Shown: positions 35,791 through 47,131, counted from the stretch's first letter. The stretch is DNA of 64,000 bases from Pseudomonas sp. ML2-2023-3 (GCF_037055275.1 NZ_CP146343.1:2018501-2082500), one strand, 5' to 3'. Notes: generated by a model not told the origin, from the letters alone. Numbers and translations: made by a program.

Positions 35791-38007
35791 ATGTACACAG
35801 GGATGTTTGCGTTGGCGACGGGGCTTATTGCACTGCGGTTTTTACCCGTGTTGCCGTCGCCGGGGTGGTTGCTGCTGATGTTCATGGCGGGGCTGTTGCT
35901 GTTGGCTATTCGTGCCTGGCCGGTGGGGCTTTTTGTGCTTGGGCTGACGTGGGCTTGCGTCCAGGGACAAAGGGCGCTGGATGATCGCTTGCCCGCCGCG
36001 CTCGACGGCAGGACGCTTTGGGTCGAAGGGCATGTGGTCGGATTACCGCAGCAGACTGGCAGCGTCGTACGTTTTGAATTGCAGGATGCCCGCTCGCGCC
36101 ACGGCGCATTACCCACGACCATCAGGTTGAGCTGGTATGGCGGGCCGTCGGTCAAGAGTGGGGAACGCTGGCGGCTAGCGGTCAAGCTCAAGCGCCCCAA
36201 GGGTTTGCTCAATCCTCAATCGTTTGATTACCAGGCCTGGCTGCTGGCGCAACGCATCGGTGCGACGGGCGTGGTCAAGGAGGGTCAGTTACTGGCTGCG
36301 GCGAGTCATGCCTGGCGCGATGGCTTGCGTCAGCGTCTGTTGCGTATCGATGGCAATGGCCGGGAACCGTGGCTGGCGGCGCTGGTCATGGGTGACGGTT
36401 CTGGTTTGAGCCGTGATGACTGGACGCTGCTGCAGACAACCGGAACCGTGCATCTGCTGGTGATTTCGGGGCAGCACATAGGCTTGTTTGCCGGATTGAT
36501 CTACGGGTTGGTCGCCTTGCTGGCGCGCTATGGCCTGTGGCCGCGCTACTTGCCGTGGCTGCCTTGGGCTTGCGGCCTGGCGTTTGCGGGGGCCACGGGA
36601 TATGGCCTGCTCGCCGGTTTTGAAGTACCGGTGCAGCGCGCGTGCGTGATGCTGGGGCTGGTGCTGATCTGGCGCTTGCGGTTTCGTCATCTGGGGGTGT
36701 GGTTGCCATTCCTGCTGGCACTCAATGCGGTGCTGATTGTGGAGCTACTGGCGAGTTTGATGCCGGGGTTCTGGTTGTCGTTCAGCGCCGTGGCGGTACT
36801 GATTTTCACCTTCGGCGGTCGTCTTGGGGCCTGGGGGTGGAGGGCCGCGTGGCTGCGCCCCCACGGGCTGATCGCCCTGGGTTTGTTCCCGATGATGTGG
36901 ATTCTCGGACTGCCCATCAGCCTGACGGGGCCGCTGGCCAATCTGGTTGCCGTGCCCTGGATCAGCCTTTTGGTGTTGCCGACGGCATTGCTGGGAACGC
37001 TGCTGCTGCCTGTGCCCTGGCTTGGGGAAAGCCTGCTGTGGCTGTCGGGTGGTTTGCTCGATCTGTTGATCAAGGGGCTGGCCCTGCTGGCCGATGTTTT
37101 CCCGCCCTGGCTGCCCCCGGTCGTGCCGATTTACATATGGCTGTTGAGCGCGCTTGGGGCGCTGATCCTGCTGCTGCCAGCCGGAATGGTGCTCAGACCG
37201 CTGGGGTGGCCGCTGGTACTGCTGGCTGTCTTTGTTCCCCGCGAACAGGTCCCCCACGGCGAGGTTGAGGTGCTACAGCTGGATGTCGGGCAGGGGCTGG
37301 CGATTGTCTTGCGCACCCGTAACCACACGCTTTTGTATGACGCAGGCCCCAAGGTCCGGGATTTTGATCAGGGTGAACGGGTAGTGGTGCCTGTACTGCG
37401 TTCATTGGGGGTAGGCGCGCTGGATGTCATGCTGCTGAGCCACGCCGACTCGGATCATGCGGGCGGTGCGTTGGCGGTTCAGCGGGCAATCCGCGTCGCA
37501 CGGGTGTTTGGCGGCGATGTGGCGGGGTTGCCAGAACCGTTGCGGGCGCAGCCGTGTACGAGCGGGGAGGGTTGGGAGTGGGACGGCGTGAAATTCTCAC
37601 TCTGGCAGTGGCCGGGGGCGAGCAATAGCAATCAGAAGTCCTGCGTACTGCAGGTGCAAGCACGGGACGAACGGCTACTGTTGACGGGGGATATTGATAC
37701 CCATGCCGAGCGGGCATTGCTGCAAAGTCCGCTGGCCGTTCCTGTCCGCTGGTTGCAATCGCCCCATCACGGCAGCAAGACGTCGTCGTCGATGGCTTTT
37801 CTCAAGGCGCTGGCGCCTGAAAACGTGCTGATTTCCCGTGGGCACGGTAACAATTTTGGTCACCCGCACCCGCAGGTCATGTCGCGTTATCAAGCCTTGG
37901 GGGTGCAGGTGTGGGATAGCGCCGAGCAAGGGGCTGTGTGGTTTCGTTTGGGGGCGTCGGCAAAGGTTGAGAGCATGGGTGGCCAGCGTCGGTTCTGGCG
38001 CGATTGA
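35791..38007 (+). CDS. comEC: DNA uptake channel protein ComEC/Rec2
   Basis: 738 residues from ATG 35791; the TTG at 35779 would add four residues and is less likely. N-terminal DUF4131 domain with membrane helices, the multi-helix Competence domain in the middle (about residues 200-460, beginning with VISGQHIGLFAGL), and a C-terminal metallo-beta-lactamase-like domain from about residue 490 with LDVGQGLA and the metal-binding SHADSDHAGG. ComEC forms the inner-membrane channel for transforming DNA. The protein is complete, so DNA uptake could be functional, but other competence genes are not in this window. Confidence 0.92.
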   Translation: MYTGMFALATGLIALRFLPVLPSPGWLLLMFMAGLLLLAIRAWPVGLFVLGLTWACVQGQRALDDRLPAALDGRTLWVEGHVVGLPQQTGSVVRFELQDARSRHGALPTTIRLSWYGGPSVKSGERWRLAVKLKRPKGLLNPQSFDYQAWLLAQRIGATGVVKEGQLLAAASHAWRDGLRQRLLRIDGNGREPWLAALVMGDGSGLSRDDWTLLQTTGTVHLLVISGQHIGLFAGLIYGLVALLARYGLWPRYLPWLPWACGLAFAGATGYGLLAGFEVPVQRACVMLGLVLIWRLRFRHLGVWLPFLLALNAVLIVELLASLMPGFWLSFSAVAVLIFTFGGRLGAWGWRAAWLRPHGLIALGLFPMMWILGLPISLTGPLANLVAVPWISLLVLPTALLGTLLLPVPWLGESLLWLSGGLLDLLIKGLALLADVFPPWLPPVVPIYIWLLSALGALILLLPAGMVLRPLGWPLVLLAVFVPREQVPHGEVEVLQLDVGQGLAIVLRTRNHTLLYDAGPKVRDFDQGERVVVPVLRSLGVGALDVMLLSHADSDHAGGALAVQRAIRVARVFGGDVAGLPEPLRAQPCTSGEGWEWDGVKFSLWQWPGASNSNQKSCVLQVQARDERLLLTGDIDTHAERALLQSPLAVPVRWLQSPHHGSKTSSSMAFLKALAPENVLISRGHGNNFGHPHPQVMSRYQALGVQVWDSAEQGAVWFRLGASAKVESMGGQRRFWRD

Positions 38008-38090
38008 TAGTGCTTGCGCAGGCGTTGGCCCCACAAGGTTAAGGGCAATCCTGTGGTAGAGTGGCGCACTTTTTCGAGGGGATTGTCACT

Positions 38091-38726
38091 GTGTGGGAAC
38101 TGGTCAAATCAGGTGGCTGGATGATGCTGCCGATCATTCTGAGCTCTGTTGCCGCGCTGGGCATTATTGTCGAGCGTCTGTGGACCCTGCGTGCCAGTCG
38201 CGTAACCCCGGAACATTTGCTCGGGCAGGTCTGGGTCTGGATCAAAGACAAGCAGATGGACAAGGAAAAACTCAAGTTGCTGCGCGCCGACTCGCCGCTG
38301 GGTGAAATCCTGGCCGCGGGTCTGGCCAACTCCAGGCATGGTCGCGAGATCATGAAAGAGTGCATCGAAGAGGCCGCTGCACGAGTGATTCACGAGCTAG
38401 AGCGGTATCTCAATGCGCTGGGTACGATTGCGGCAATGGCCCCGTTGCTGGGCCTGCTGGGTACCGTACTGGGCATGATCGATATTTTCAGCGCCTTCAT
38501 GGGGACGGGCATGACGACCAATGCTGCCGTGCTTGCAGGCGGTATTTCCAAAGCACTGATCACTACCGCCGCCGGTCTGATGGTGGGTATTCCGGCAGTC
38601 TTCTTCCATCGCTTCCTGCAACGTCGTGTCGACGAGCTGGTGGTCGGGATGGAGCAGGAAGCGATCAAGCTGGTTGAGGTGATACAAGGCGACCGTGAAG
38701 TCGATATGGTCGGGAGCAAAGCGTGA
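38091..38726 (+). CDS. exbB: MotA/TolQ/ExbB-family proton channel protein
   Basis: 211 residues from GTG at 38091, which has GAGGGG about 9 bases upstream and gives the family N-terminus MWELVKSGGWMMLP; the frame is open from 38061. Three membrane helices, the last two containing GLLGTVLGMIDIFSAF and GGISKALITTAAGLMVGIP, the typical ExbB core. With the following ExbD it makes a proton-driven motor that energises an outer-membrane process. No tonB partner is adjacent. Confidence 0.9.
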   Translation: MWELVKSGGWMMLPIILSSVAALGIIVERLWTLRASRVTPEHLLGQVWVWIKDKQMDKEKLKLLRADSPLGEILAAGLANSRHGREIMKECIEEAAARVIHELERYLNALGTIAAMAPLLGLLGTVLGMIDIFSAFMGTGMTTNAAVLAGGISKALITTAAGLMVGIPAVFFHRFLQRRVDELVVGMEQEAIKLVEVIQGDREVDMVGSKA

Positions 38727-39151
38727 AATTTCGCCGCAAGCCTCGGGAAACGGTTGATATCAACCTCGCGTCATTGATTGACGTGGTGTTTATCCTGCTG
38801 CTGTTTTTTGTCGTGACCACGACCTTTACCCGCGAAACCCAGTTGCGCGTTGATCTGCCAGAGGCTGTCAGCGGTTCGCCCAGCGAGGATCAAGGCGCCA
38901 GGCAACTGGACATCGCCATCAGCGCGGACGGAGTGTTTTCGGTGAACAACCAGTTGTTGCCGAAGAATGATCTGGCGAGCCTGATGGAGGCTCTGCAGAA
39001 AGAGTCTGGCGGCGATACCCGCTTGCCGCTGTCGATCAGCGCCGATGGCAAAACCCAACACCAGGCGGTCATCACCGCAATGGATGCGGCCGGGAAACTC
39101 GGTTTCAGCCATTTGCGCATGACGACTGTCGAGGCGCAGGCGGCGCCCTGA
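38723..39151 (+). CDS. exbD: ExbD/TolR-family biopolymer transport protein
   Basis: 142 residues from GTG 38723, overlapping the exbB stop. One membrane helix near residues 12-34 ([19 protein letters not shown]) with the essential Asp of the [10 protein letters not shown] motif, then a periplasmic domain. The stop overlaps lpxK. Position between exbB and lpxK is conserved in Pseudomonas. Confidence 0.92.
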   Translation: MKFRRKPRETVDINLASLIDVVFILLLFFVVTTTFTRETQLRVDLPEAVSGSPSEDQGARQLDIAISADGVFSVNNQLLPKNDLASLMEALQKESGGDTRLPLSISADGKTQHQAVITAMDAAGKLGFSHLRMTTVEAQAAP

Positions 39152-40161
39152 TGGCCATGTCCGATCGCTTGTTGCGCGCCTGGTATGCCGGGCATCCGCT
39201 GCTGACCCTTTTGCGCCCGCTGGAGTGCCTTTACCGTCGAGTGGTTGAGCGCAAGCGGGCGCGTTTTGTGGCAGAGGAAGGCGAGATTTATCGTGCGCCG
39301 GTACCGTTGATTGTCGTGGGGAACATCACCGTGGGCGGTACCGGCAAAACGCCTTTGATCCTGTGGCTGATTGCGCATTGCCAGCAGCATGGCCTGCGGG
39401 TCGGCGTGGTCAGTCGTGGCTATGGCGCTTCCCCCCCTCAATTTCCGTGGCGCGTGAACGCTGATCAAAGTGCCGCGCAGGCGGGGGATGAGCCTTTGCT
39501 GATTGTGCAGCGCACCGGCGTACCCTTGATGATCGATCCGGATCGCAGTCGTGCGGTCAGGGCCCTGCTGGCCAGCGAGCAGTTGGACCTGATTCTGTCC
39601 GATGACGGCATGCAGCATTACCGCCTGGCCCGGGATCTTGAGCTGGTCCTGATCGACAATGCCAGAGGCCTGGGTAACGGTCGCTGCCTGCCTGCCGGGC
39701 CGCTGCGTGAGCCGGCTGAACGGCTGCAGAGTGTCGACGCGGTGCTGTATAACGGCGCTGCCAGCGACCCTCAGGGCGGTTTTGCCTTTCAGTTGCAGCC
39801 CACTGCGTTGGTCAATTTGATCAGCGGTGAGCGTCAGGCGCTGGACTATTTTCCTGCTGAACAAGCGCTGCATGCGGTCGCCGGGATCGGCAATCCGCAG
39901 CGTTTCTTCACGACCCTTGAAACGCTACACTGGCGACCAATTGCCCATGCTTTTGCCGATCACGCGCCCTACAGCGCCGAGGTGCTGAATTTTACGCCGC
40001 CCTTACCCGTGGTCATGACTGAAAAGGATGCGGTGAAGTGCCGTGACTTTGCGTCACCCGACTGGTGGTATCTGGCCGTTGACGCAGTACCCTCAGAGGC
40101 CTTTGTCCTGTGGTTTGATCAACAGTTGCTGGGTCTTTTGCCCGATCGTCTTTTGACTTGA
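39151..40161 (+). CDS. lpxK: Tetraacyldisaccharide 4'-kinase LpxK
   Basis: 336 residues. LpxK phosphorylates the 4' position of the lipid A precursor at the inner membrane. Walker A VGGTGKT at residues 61-67 and [12 protein letters not shown] (the catalytic DDG/H region) around residue 150 are clear. The ATG overlaps the exbD stop (TGATG), implying coupled translation. Followed by the Trm112-like gene after 25 bases. Confidence 0.95.
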   Translation: MAMSDRLLRAWYAGHPLLTLLRPLECLYRRVVERKRARFVAEEGEIYRAPVPLIVVGNITVGGTGKTPLILWLIAHCQQHGLRVGVVSRGYGASPPQFPWRVNADQSAAQAGDEPLLIVQRTGVPLMIDPDRSRAVRALLASEQLDLILSDDGMQHYRLARDLELVLIDNARGLGNGRCLPAGPLREPAERLQSVDAVLYNGAASDPQGGFAFQLQPTALVNLISGERQALDYFPAEQALHAVAGIGNPQRFFTTLETLHWRPIAHAFADHAPYSAEVLNFTPPLPVVMTEKDAVKCRDFASPDWWYLAVDAVPSEAFVLWFDQQLLGLLPDRLLT

Positions 40162-40186
40162 TCCATCTTTATCCAGGGGAACCCTA

Positions 40187-40372
40187 ATGGACACCAAATT
40201 GCTCGATATCCTTGCTTGCCCTGTTTGCAAAGGCCCGCTCAAGCTCAGCGCCGACAAGACCGAGCTGATCAGCAAGGGCGCAGGTCTGGCCTACCCGATC
40301 CGCGATGGCATTCCAGTGATGCTGGAAACCGAAGCCCGTACCCTTTCTGCTGATGAGCGTCTGGATAAATGA
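40187..40372 (+). CDS. Trm112-family protein (YcaR-like)
   Basis: 61 residues. [17 protein letters not shown] with a CxxC pair and [14 protein letters not shown] are typical of the small Trm112-like zinc proteins. In eukaryotes Trm112 activates methyltransferases; here only one CxxC pair is seen, so zinc binding is uncertain. GGGGAA lies before the ATG. The stop overlaps kdsB. Confidence 0.9.
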   Translation: MDTKLLDILACPVCKGPLKLSADKTELISKGAGLAYPIRDGIPVMLETEARTLSADERLDK

Positions 40373-41133
40373 TTCCGGTTTTTACAGTCGTTATTCCGTC
40401 GCGCTTTGCCTCAACCCGTTTGCCAGGCAAGCCGCTGCAAATGATTGCCGGCAAGCCAATGGTCCAGCACGTCTGGGAGCAGGCCTGTAAAAGCAGCGCG
40501 CAGCGTGTGGTGGTTGCCACTGACGATGCGCGTATTGTCGACGCCTGCAAGGCGTTCGGCGCCGAGGTGCTGTTGACCCGTGCCGACCACGAGTCAGGCA
40601 CCGACCGTCTGGCCGAAGTTGCCACGCAACTGGGTTTGGCCAGTGACGCCATCGTGGTCAATGTTCAGGGCGACGAACCCATGATCCCGCCACAGGTGAT
40701 CGATCAGGTTGCCGTCAACCTGGCCGCCCACAGTGAGGCGAGCATGGCGACCCTGGCCGAGGCGATCGATGATGTCGAGACGCTGTTCAATCCCAATGTG
40801 GTCAAGGTCGTCAGTGACATCAACGGGCTGGCGCTGACATTCAGCCGGGCCACGTTGCCGTGGGCGCGGGATGACTTCGCCCTGCACCCTGACACCTTGC
40901 CGGCGGGCGTACCTTATCGCCGCCACATTGGCATCTACGCCTATCGTGCAGGCTTCCTGCATGACTTCGTGAGCTGGGGCCCTTGCTGGCTCGAAAATAC
41001 CGAGCGCCTTGAGCAGCTTCGGGCGCTGTGGCATGGCGTGCGCATTCACGTGGCTGATGTGCTTGAAGCTCCGCCAGCCGGCGTTGATACCGTTGAAGAC
41101 CTTGAACGCGTTCGGCGTTTGCTGGAGTCATGA
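40369..41133 (+). CDS. kdsB: CMP-KDO synthetase KdsB
   Basis: 254 residues. KdsB activates 3-deoxy-manno-octulosonate with CTP for the lipopolysaccharide core. The nucleotidyl-transferase motif [15 protein letters not shown] at the N-terminus and VNVQGDEPM, with the metal-binding Asp, are present. It overlaps the preceding gene by four bases (ATGA) and also murB by four bases. In P. aeruginosa the phosphatase gene ptpA stands between kdsB and murB; it is absent here. Confidence 0.95.
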   Translation: MIPVFTVVIPSRFASTRLPGKPLQMIAGKPMVQHVWEQACKSSAQRVVVATDDARIVDACKAFGAEVLLTRADHESGTDRLAEVATQLGLASDAIVVNVQGDEPMIPPQVIDQVAVNLAAHSEASMATLAEAIDDVETLFNPNVVKVVSDINGLALTFSRATLPWARDDFALHPDTLPAGVPYRRHIGIYAYRAGFLHDFVSWGPCWLENTERLEQLRALWHGVRIHVADVLEAPPAGVDTVEDLERVRRLLES

Positions 41134-42149
41134 GTTTGGACGTGCAGGTCAATGCGTCGCTTAAACCGTTCAACAGCTTTGGCGTTGATGTTAAGGCCAG
41201 CCTGTTTGCGCAAGCCCACAGCGATGCCGATGTGCGTGAGGCGTTACTGTGCGCGGTTGAGCACCAGTTGCCGTTGCTGGTCATTGGTGGCGGCAGTAAT
41301 TTGCTGCTGACCGGTGATGTTTCAGCGCTGGTTTTGCGCATGGCCAGTCGCGGCATCCGTTTGCTGGCGGATGACGGCGACCGGGTTGTTGTCGAGGCCG
41401 AGGCGGGGGAGGTATGGCATGCCTTTGTGCTGTGGACTCTGGAACAGGGTTTGTCGGGGCTTGAAAACCTCAGCCTGATCCCCGGCACCGTTGGGGCTGC
41501 CCCGATGCAGAATATTGGCGCCTACGGCGTCGAGATCAAGGATGTCTTCGCCGGGCTTACGGCCCTTGATCGACAGACTGGCGAGTTGCGTGAATTCAGC
41601 CTTGCAGAGTGCAACTTCGCCTACCGCGACAGTCTCTTCAAGCAGCAGGCCGGGCGTTGGTTGATTCTGCGGGTGCGGTTTGCCCTGAGTCGTGCCACAC
41701 GTCTGCATCTGGAATACGGCCCTGTACGTCAACGTCTTACCGAGCAGGGCATTGATCAGCCGACGGCCAGCGACGTCAGTCGGGCGATCAGCAGTATTCG
41801 CAGCGAAAAGCTGCCAGACCCGGCGGTGCTGGGCAATGCCGGCAGTTTTTTCAAAAACCCGTTGGTATCGGCTGTCCAGGCTGATGAGTTGCGCCTGGCT
41901 CACCCGGGGTTAATTGGCTATCCGCAAGCGGATGGCCAGGTAAAGCTGGCGGCAGGCTGGTTGATTGAAGCGGCGGGCTGGAAAGGCTTCCGGGAAGCCG
42001 ACGCAGGCGTGCACCGTTTGCAGTCGCTGGTGCTGGTCAATCATGGTTCGGCCACCGGCCTGGAGTTACTGGCACTGGCGCAGCGCATTCAGGCCGATAT
42101 CCTGCAGCGCTTTGCCGTAGAGCTGGAGATGGAACCCAACGTTTACTGA
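41130..42149 (+). CDS. murB: UDP-N-acetylenolpyruvoylglucosamine reductase MurB
   Basis: 339 residues. MurB reduces UDP-GlcNAc-enolpyruvate to UDP-MurNAc with NADPH and FAD, early in peptidoglycan synthesis. [13 protein letters not shown] begins the FAD domain; [10 protein letters not shown] and [21 protein letters not shown] are the FAD motifs; [12 protein letters not shown] contains the catalytic Ser that protonates the product. The ATG overlaps the kdsB stop. It is followed by a strong terminator against rne. Confidence 0.96.
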   Translation: MSLDVQVNASLKPFNSFGVDVKASLFAQAHSDADVREALLCAVEHQLPLLVIGGGSNLLLTGDVSALVLRMASRGIRLLADDGDRVVVEAEAGEVWHAFVLWTLEQGLSGLENLSLIPGTVGAAPMQNIGAYGVEIKDVFAGLTALDRQTGELREFSLAECNFAYRDSLFKQQAGRWLILRVRFALSRATRLHLEYGPVRQRLTEQGIDQPTASDVSRAISSIRSEKLPDPAVLGNAGSFFKNPLVSAVQADELRLAHPGLIGYPQADGQVKLAAGWLIEAAGWKGFREADAGVHRLQSLVLVNHGSATGLELLALAQRIQADILQRFAVELEMEPNVY

Positions 42150-42180
42150 CGTATCAACCGGTTATCTAACTCCATAAAAA

Positions 42181-42215
42181 AAGCCCCGCCAGTTCAGAAC
42201 TGGCGGGGCTTTTTA
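42181..42215. terminator. Terminator between murB and rne
   Basis: AAGCCCCGCCAGTT-CAG-AACTGGCGGGGCTT, a nearly perfect 14-bp stem with A-run and T-run on the two sides, between convergent genes. Confidence 0.93.
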
Positions 42216-42228
42216 GTGGCCTTTGGAA

Positions 42229-45200
42229 TTAGGCGAGAGGTTTAGACTCGTGTTCCTGTTCCTGGGCTACGGCTTCGCTTGCAGGTGCATGAGCTGCTGC
42301 AGCGGCGGCTGCAGCAGCCTCTTCACGCTTGCGACGACGGACTTCGCGCGGGTCGTTAGGAGCACGACCGTTGCTTGGAGCGCTGACAACCGGAGCTGCA
42401 ATCACGACTTCAACCACTTCAGACGCCACAACAACTTCAGCTTCAACTGGAGCCGGCTGTGCGGTGACTACGGTCTCGACTACGGCTTCAACCGCTACCA
42501 CTTCAGGGGTGGCTGGTTCTGCTGCAGGCGCTGCTTGAACAACGGCAGGCTCGGCAACTGGCTCGCGAACAACGCGGACTTCCTTGGCAGGCTCCGGTGC
42601 TTTTTCGAAAGCAGGTGCTTCGACTGCTGGCGTCTCAACGACCGGGGTTTGCGCCACGACTTCGACTACAGGCTCTGGAGCCGCTACAACTGGCTCGGCA
42701 ACAGCCTGGACTTCAGGGTGTGCTTCTTGAGCCGGTGCAACTTCAACTTCCGGTGCCTTGATCGCTTCGATCGGCGTTACGGCTTCGACAACCGGTGCTT
42801 CTGCAACTGGAGTTTCAATAACGGTTGCTTCTACAGCGGCGGTGGCTTCAACCACTGGAGCTGGAGCGGCAGGTGCTTCTACAACAGCCACTTCCTGCGC
42901 AGCTTCAACGGCAACCACGGTTTCAGCCGGGGCCGATTCCTGGGTTGCTTCAGTCGCACGCTCTGCCTGTTGGTGAGCCTGGGCCTCAGCGGGGGCGCTG
43001 ATTACCGAGCTGGCAACGGCTTCTGTTACGGCCAGGCCGGCAGCGATTTCAAGGGTGGTAGCAGGAGCGTTTTGGGCGTTGCCTTCTTCGCTGTTCTCTT
43101 CCGAGCCTTCAATCACGTTGCCGTTTGCATCACGCTGACGTTCACGACGGTTGCTGCGACGACGCTGACCACGGGAGCGGCGACGTGGACGATCGCCTTC
43201 GGCGTTGTCCTGTGTCTCGTCCTGGGATTGCTCTTCGCTGGACAGCACTTCTTCGTCTTCAGCAGCAGCCACAACTTGCTCTTCACGTGGAGCGCGTTCT
43301 TCGCGAGGGGCGCGAGGCTGGCGTTCTTCACGAGGCGGGCGAGCCGGGCGTTCTTCGGCTACGACTGCAGCTGCGGCGCCGGCAACGACAGCAGGCGCTG
43401 CGTCCAGAGGTTCACGCAGTTCGCGTACGCGCTCTTCACGGCCTTCGCCACGAGGTTTGCGGTCTTCACGCGGTGCGCGTGGGGCGCGCTCTTCACGAGG
43501 TGGACGCGGTGCGCGCTCTTCGCGAGGTGCTTGAGCAACAACCGGAGTTTCTTCGCGGGATGTACGTTCTTCACGTGGTTCGCGAGCAGCACGCTCTTCA
43601 CGTGGCTTGCGTTCTTCGTCACGACGACCGTTGCGGTTACGGCTTTGCTGGCGGCCGTTGCGACGCTCTTCGTTGCGTGCAGGGCGCTCAGGGGTGGCTG
43701 GCTTCTCTACCACGGTCGGAGCAACAGGCTCTTCCTTGGAGGCGAACAGGCTCACCAATGACTTGACCAGGCCTTTGAACAGGCTTGGCTCGGAGATGGT
43801 TGCCGCGGGTGCAGGTGCGGCCGGGGCAGCGACGACTTCGGCAGGAACCGGAGCCGAGGTGCGTGGCGGTGCAGTTTTAACCGCGGCTTCCTGGCGAACC
43901 AGAGTGCGGGTAGCTGCAGCAGGCTGGACTTCTTCCACTTCAGCGGCAGCGGCAGCAATTTCATAGCTGGACTGGTTGGTGTGGGCTTCCGGGCTGTCAT
44001 CACGCAGGCGCTGAACTTCGAAGTGCGGCGTTTCGAGGTGGTCGTTCGGCAGGATGACGATGCGGGCACGGGTACGCAGTTCGATCTTGGTGATCGAGTT
44101 GCGTTTTTCGTTGAGCAGGAATGCAGCAACCGGGATTGGCACCTGGGCGCGTACTTCGGCAGTACGGTCTTTCAGGGCTTCTTCTTCGATCAGGCGCAGG
44201 ATGGCCAGCGACAGCGACTCAACGTCACGGATGATGCCGGTGCCGTTGCAGCGTGGGCAGACGATGCCGCTGCTTTCGCCCAGGGATGGACGCAGGCGCT
44301 GACGGGACATTTCCAGCAAGCCGAAGCGCGAGATACGGCCGACTTGTACGCGGGCACGGTCTGCTTCCAGGCATTCGCGGACTTTTTCTTCCACGGCGCG
44401 CTGGTTTTTGGCTGGGGTCATGTCGATGAAGTCGATGACGATCAGGCCGCCGATGTCGCGCAAGCGCAACTGACGGGCGATTTCTTCAGCCGCTTCAAGG
44501 TTGGTTTGCAGCGCGGTTTCTTCGATATCGCTACCTTTGGTGGCGCGGGCCGAGTTGATGTCGATGGACACCAGGGCTTCGGTCGGGTCGATAACGATGG
44601 AGCCGCCGGAAGGCAGTTCAACGACACGCTGGAAGGCGGTCTCGATCTGGCTTTCGATCTGGAAACGATTGAACAGCGGAACGCTGTCTTCGTAGAGTTT
44701 GATTTTGCTGGCGTACTGCGGCATCACCTGGCGAATGAAGGTCAGGGCTTCGTCCTGGGCTTCAACGCTGTCGATCAGTACTTCGCCGATGTCCTGGCGC
44801 AGGTAATCACGGATAGCGCGGATGATCACGTTGCTTTCCTGGTAGATCAGGAATGGCGCGGAGCGATCCAGCGAGGCTTCTTTAATGGCAGTCCACAGTT
44901 GCAGCAGGTAGTCGAGGTCCCACTGCATTTCTTCGCTGCTGCGGCCCAGGCCGGCAGTACGTACGATCAGACCCATGTCGGCAGGGGCAATCAGGCCGTT
45001 AAGCGCTTCACGCAGTTCGTTGCGCTCTTCGCCTTCAATGCGACGGGAGATACCACCGGCACGCGGGTTGTTCGGCATCAGAACCAGGTAACGGCCGGCG
45101 AGGCTGATGAAGGTGGTCAGGGCTGCGCCCTTGTTGCCACGTTCTTCTTTCTCGACCTGCACGATAACTTCCTGGCCTTCGCTCAGGACGTCCTTGATGT

Positions 45201-45459
45201 TTACGCGGCCTTCGGGAGCCTTCTTGAAGTACTCGCGGGAGATTTCCTTGAGGGGCAGGAAGCCGTGGCGCTCGGAGCCGAAATCGACAAAGGCAGCCTC
45301 AAGGCTTGGTTCGATGCGAGTAATACGGCCTTTGTAGATGTTGGCTTTCTTCTGCTCGCGTGCACCCGACTCGATGTCCAGGTCGTAGAGGCGTTGGCCA
45401 TCTACCAGTGCAACGCGCAACTCTTCAGGTTGAGTTGCGTTAATCAGCATTCTTTTCAT
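42229..45459 (-). CDS. rne: Ribonuclease E
   Basis: 1076 residues. The main endoribonuclease of RNA decay and processing. N-terminal S1 domain (about residues 35-120), catalytic DNase-I-like domain with Asp300 ([12 protein letters not shown]) and Asp343 (VIDFIDM), and the zinc link CPRCNGTG with Cys401 and Cys404. The second half, from about residue 520, is disordered: an Arg-rich part with repeated REERAPR-type blocks (RNA binding) and a long Ala/Val/Pro/Glu tail where RNA degradosome partners would dock. The starting [10 protein letters not shown] is conserved. Confidence 0.97.
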   Translation of the reverse strand: MKRMLINATQPEELRVALVDGQRLYDLDIESGAREQKKANIYKGRITRIEPSLEAAFVDFGSERHGFLPLKEISREYFKKAPEGRVNIKDVLSEGQEVIVQVEKEERGNKGAALTTFISLAGRYLVLMPNNPRAGGISRRIEGEERNELREALNGLIAPADMGLIVRTAGLGRSSEEMQWDLDYLLQLWTAIKEASLDRSAPFLIYQESNVIIRAIRDYLRQDIGEVLIDSVEAQDEALTFIRQVMPQYASKIKLYEDSVPLFNRFQIESQIETAFQRVVELPSGGSIVIDPTEALVSIDINSARATKGSDIEETALQTNLEAAEEIARQLRLRDIGGLIVIDFIDMTPAKNQRAVEEKVRECLEADRARVQVGRISRFGLLEMSRQRLRPSLGESSGIVCPRCNGTGIIRDVESLSLAILRLIEEEALKDRTAEVRAQVPIPVAAFLLNEKRNSITKIELRTRARIVILPNDHLETPHFEVQRLRDDSPEAHTNQSSYEIAAAAAEVEEVQPAAATRTLVRQEAAVKTAPPRTSAPVPAEVVAAPAAPAPAATISEPSLFKGLVKSLVSLFASKEEPVAPTVVEKPATPERPARNEERRNGRQQSRNRNGRRDEERKPREERAAREPREERTSREETPVVAQAPREERAPRPPREERAPRAPREDRKPRGEGREERVRELREPLDAAPAVVAGAAAAVVAEERPARPPREERQPRAPREERAPREEQVVAAAEDEEVLSSEEQSQDETQDNAEGDRPRRRSRGQRRRSNRRERQRDANGNVIEGSEENSEEGNAQNAPATTLEIAAGLAVTEAVASSVISAPAEAQAHQQAERATEATQESAPAETVVAVEAAQEVAVVEAPAAPAPVVEATAAVEATVIETPVAEAPVVEAVTPIEAIKAPEVEVAPAQEAHPEVQAVAEPVVAAPEPVVEVVAQTPVVETPAVEAPAFEKAPEPAKEVRVVREPVAEPAVVQAAPAAEPATPEVVAVEAVVETVVTAQPAPVEAEVVVASEVVEVVIAAPVVSAPSNGRAPNDPREVRRRKREEAAAAAAAAAHAPASEAVAQEQEHESKPLA

Positions 45460-45640
45460 GTTGTACCGTCGGTTTCCGGGCTACCGGAAACGGCGTTCGG
45501 CACACACGACTTCTCATGGTCGGTGTCAGGTGCGTCAGGAGTTGTTGGCCACTCCTGTGTACAGCGAGGTTCGAACCTTGGGGTCGAAGTCGCGACTTAC
45601 GCTTCCTGCTTGCTGTGGTGCTAAAGCACCTCTTAAGCAA
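45460..45640 (-). promoter_or_regulatory. Structured rne 5' leader (rne-II-like)
   Basis: Directly before rne on the minus strand is a series of strong stems: GTTTCCGG-GCTA-CCGGAAAC (45472-45491), CAGGAGT/ACTCCTG (45536-45557), the palindrome AGGTTCGAACCT (45567-45578) and GGTGC-TAAA-GCACC (45617-45630). In Pseudomonas the rne leader carries the conserved rne-II RNA motif, thought to let RNase E cut its own message and so autoregulate. The match to rne-II is inferred from position and multi-hairpin form; I cannot place exact borders. Confidence 0.65.
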
Positions 45641-46171
45641 AAGTCTGGTCAGGAGGAGGAATCAACCGGCGGCTGTGGACGAGATGAAGCGTCTTGATAA
45701 AGCCTATTGCTACACAGTCCGGCGGTTGTGCGTCTCCACCCTACACGTATCCCTGATAATTCGGGTGCTGCCGCGCGCAGAATCCGCAGCGGGTTGGCAT
45801 TTACCGTGTTCTCCAAAAGGGGAGTTCACGCATCATGGCTAATAAAGGCAATGTTTCTGAAGCTTTCGCCCGAAATTCCCGAAGCTGACTGCACTTTGTG
45901 AACTGGCCGTGAATATCGGCGTAGAAGGGGAGTTTGCACTCTGCTTTCCAGGCTCGCTTCAGGCCTCATGTCACCTGCGCTTGTTACAACTCCAGGTCTT
46001 GCGTGTGTAGCGAAAGCCCCGTGGGACGGCCTCGCGTCCTTGTTAAGAGCGTTGGTCAGGGCCGGTGATACACCGTTAATCCTCTGTCCAGGCCGCTTTT
46101 GGCGGCGTTCGCGACTATAGCAGCAATGATTAAGTGCTTCAATTCCATAAAAAATTGTTATCATCGGCGCC
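45641..46171. other. Upstream part of the rne/rluC divergent region
   Basis: 531 bases with no credible gene. Together with the leader it makes a 712-base space between rne (minus) and rluC (plus). It must contain the rne promoter and the remaining leader plus the rluC promoter; I see no clear -35/-10 pair of high quality. Confidence 0.5.
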
Positions 46172-47131
46172 ATGACGACGACTACCCCCCCGACCCCCAG
46201 CGTCCAGCTGCTTGAGGTCTCGCCGGAATATGCCGGCCAACGCATCGACAATTTCCTGCTTGCTCGACTCAAGGGTGTTCCCAAGACCTTGATTTACCGC
46301 ATTTTGCGTAAAGGCGAAGTGCGCGTGAACAAGGGCCGGATCAAGCCCGAGTACAAGCTGCAGGCGGGCGACATCGTGCGCGTGCCGCCGGTTCGCGTGC
46401 CTGAGCGCGACGAGCCTGTGCCTGTGGCTCAAGGTTTGTTGTTGCGCCTTGAGGCGGCGATTGTCTATGAAGACAAGGCGCTGATTGTCTTGAACAAGCC
46501 GGCAGGCATCGCCGTGCATGGCGGCAGCGGTTTGACCTTTGGCGTGATCGAAGCCTTTCGTCAGATGCGTCCTGACGTCAAGGAATTGGAATTGGTGCAC
46601 CGCCTGGACCGTGACACGTCCGGCCTGTTGATGATTGCCAAAAAACGCAGCATGTTGCGCCATCTTCACGAGGCGCTTCGCGGCGACGGTATCGACAAAC
46701 GTTACATGGCGCTGGTGCGCGGCAACTGGGCGGCTTCGATCAAGCAGGTGCGTGCGCCGCTGATGAAGAGCAACTTGCGTTCGGGTGAGCGCATGGTTGA
46801 AGTCAACGAAGAAGGCAAAGAGTCCGTCACCGTGTTCAAGGTGCTGCGCCGCTTCGGTGATTTTGCAACCATGGTCGAGGCTCGTCCGATCACCGGCCGT
46901 ACTCACCAGATTCGCGTGCATACCCTGCATGCGGGCCACTGCATTGCCGGTGATACCAAGTACGGCGATGAAGGCTTCTCCAAGGAGATCCGTGATCTGG
47001 GCGGCAAACGGTTGTTTCTGCATGCCTACATGCTGACTGTGCCGATGCCCGATGGCGGTGAGATGAAATTCCAGGCCCCGGTAGATGAAATGTGGGCCAA
47101 GACCGTGGAGCGACTGAGTGTCCCCTACTGA
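46172..47131 (+). CDS. rluC: 23S rRNA pseudouridine synthase RluC
   Basis: 319 residues. Makes pseudouridines 955, 2504 and 2580 in 23S rRNA. S4-like RNA-binding domain in residues 20-80 ([12 protein letters not shown]) and RsuA/RluA catalytic domain with HRLDRDTSG, catalytic Asp146. The pairing rne/rluC divergent is conserved in gamma-proteobacteria. The next gene starts inside its 3' end. Confidence 0.94.
   Translation: MTTTTPPTPSVQLLEVSPEYAGQRIDNFLLARLKGVPKTLIYRILRKGEVRVNKGRIKPEYKLQAGDIVRVPPVRVPERDEPVPVAQGLLLRLEAAIVYEDKALIVLNKPAGIAVHGGSGLTFGVIEAFRQMRPDVKELELVHRLDRDTSGLLMIAKKRSMLRHLHEALRGDGIDKRYMALVRGNWAASIKQVRAPLMKSNLRSGERMVEVNEEGKESVTVFKVLRRFGDFATMVEARPITGRTHQIRVHTLHAGHCIAGDTKYGDEGFSKEIRDLGGKRLFLHAYMLTVPMPDGGEMKFQAPVDEMWAKTVERLSVPY

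Noticed and set aside
42223..45624. Long plus-strand frames (512 and 547 residues) opposite rne
   Set aside because: They are complements of the repetitive tail and the catalytic part of RNase E; low-complexity Phe/Arg/Gly or Asp/Phe composition, no family.
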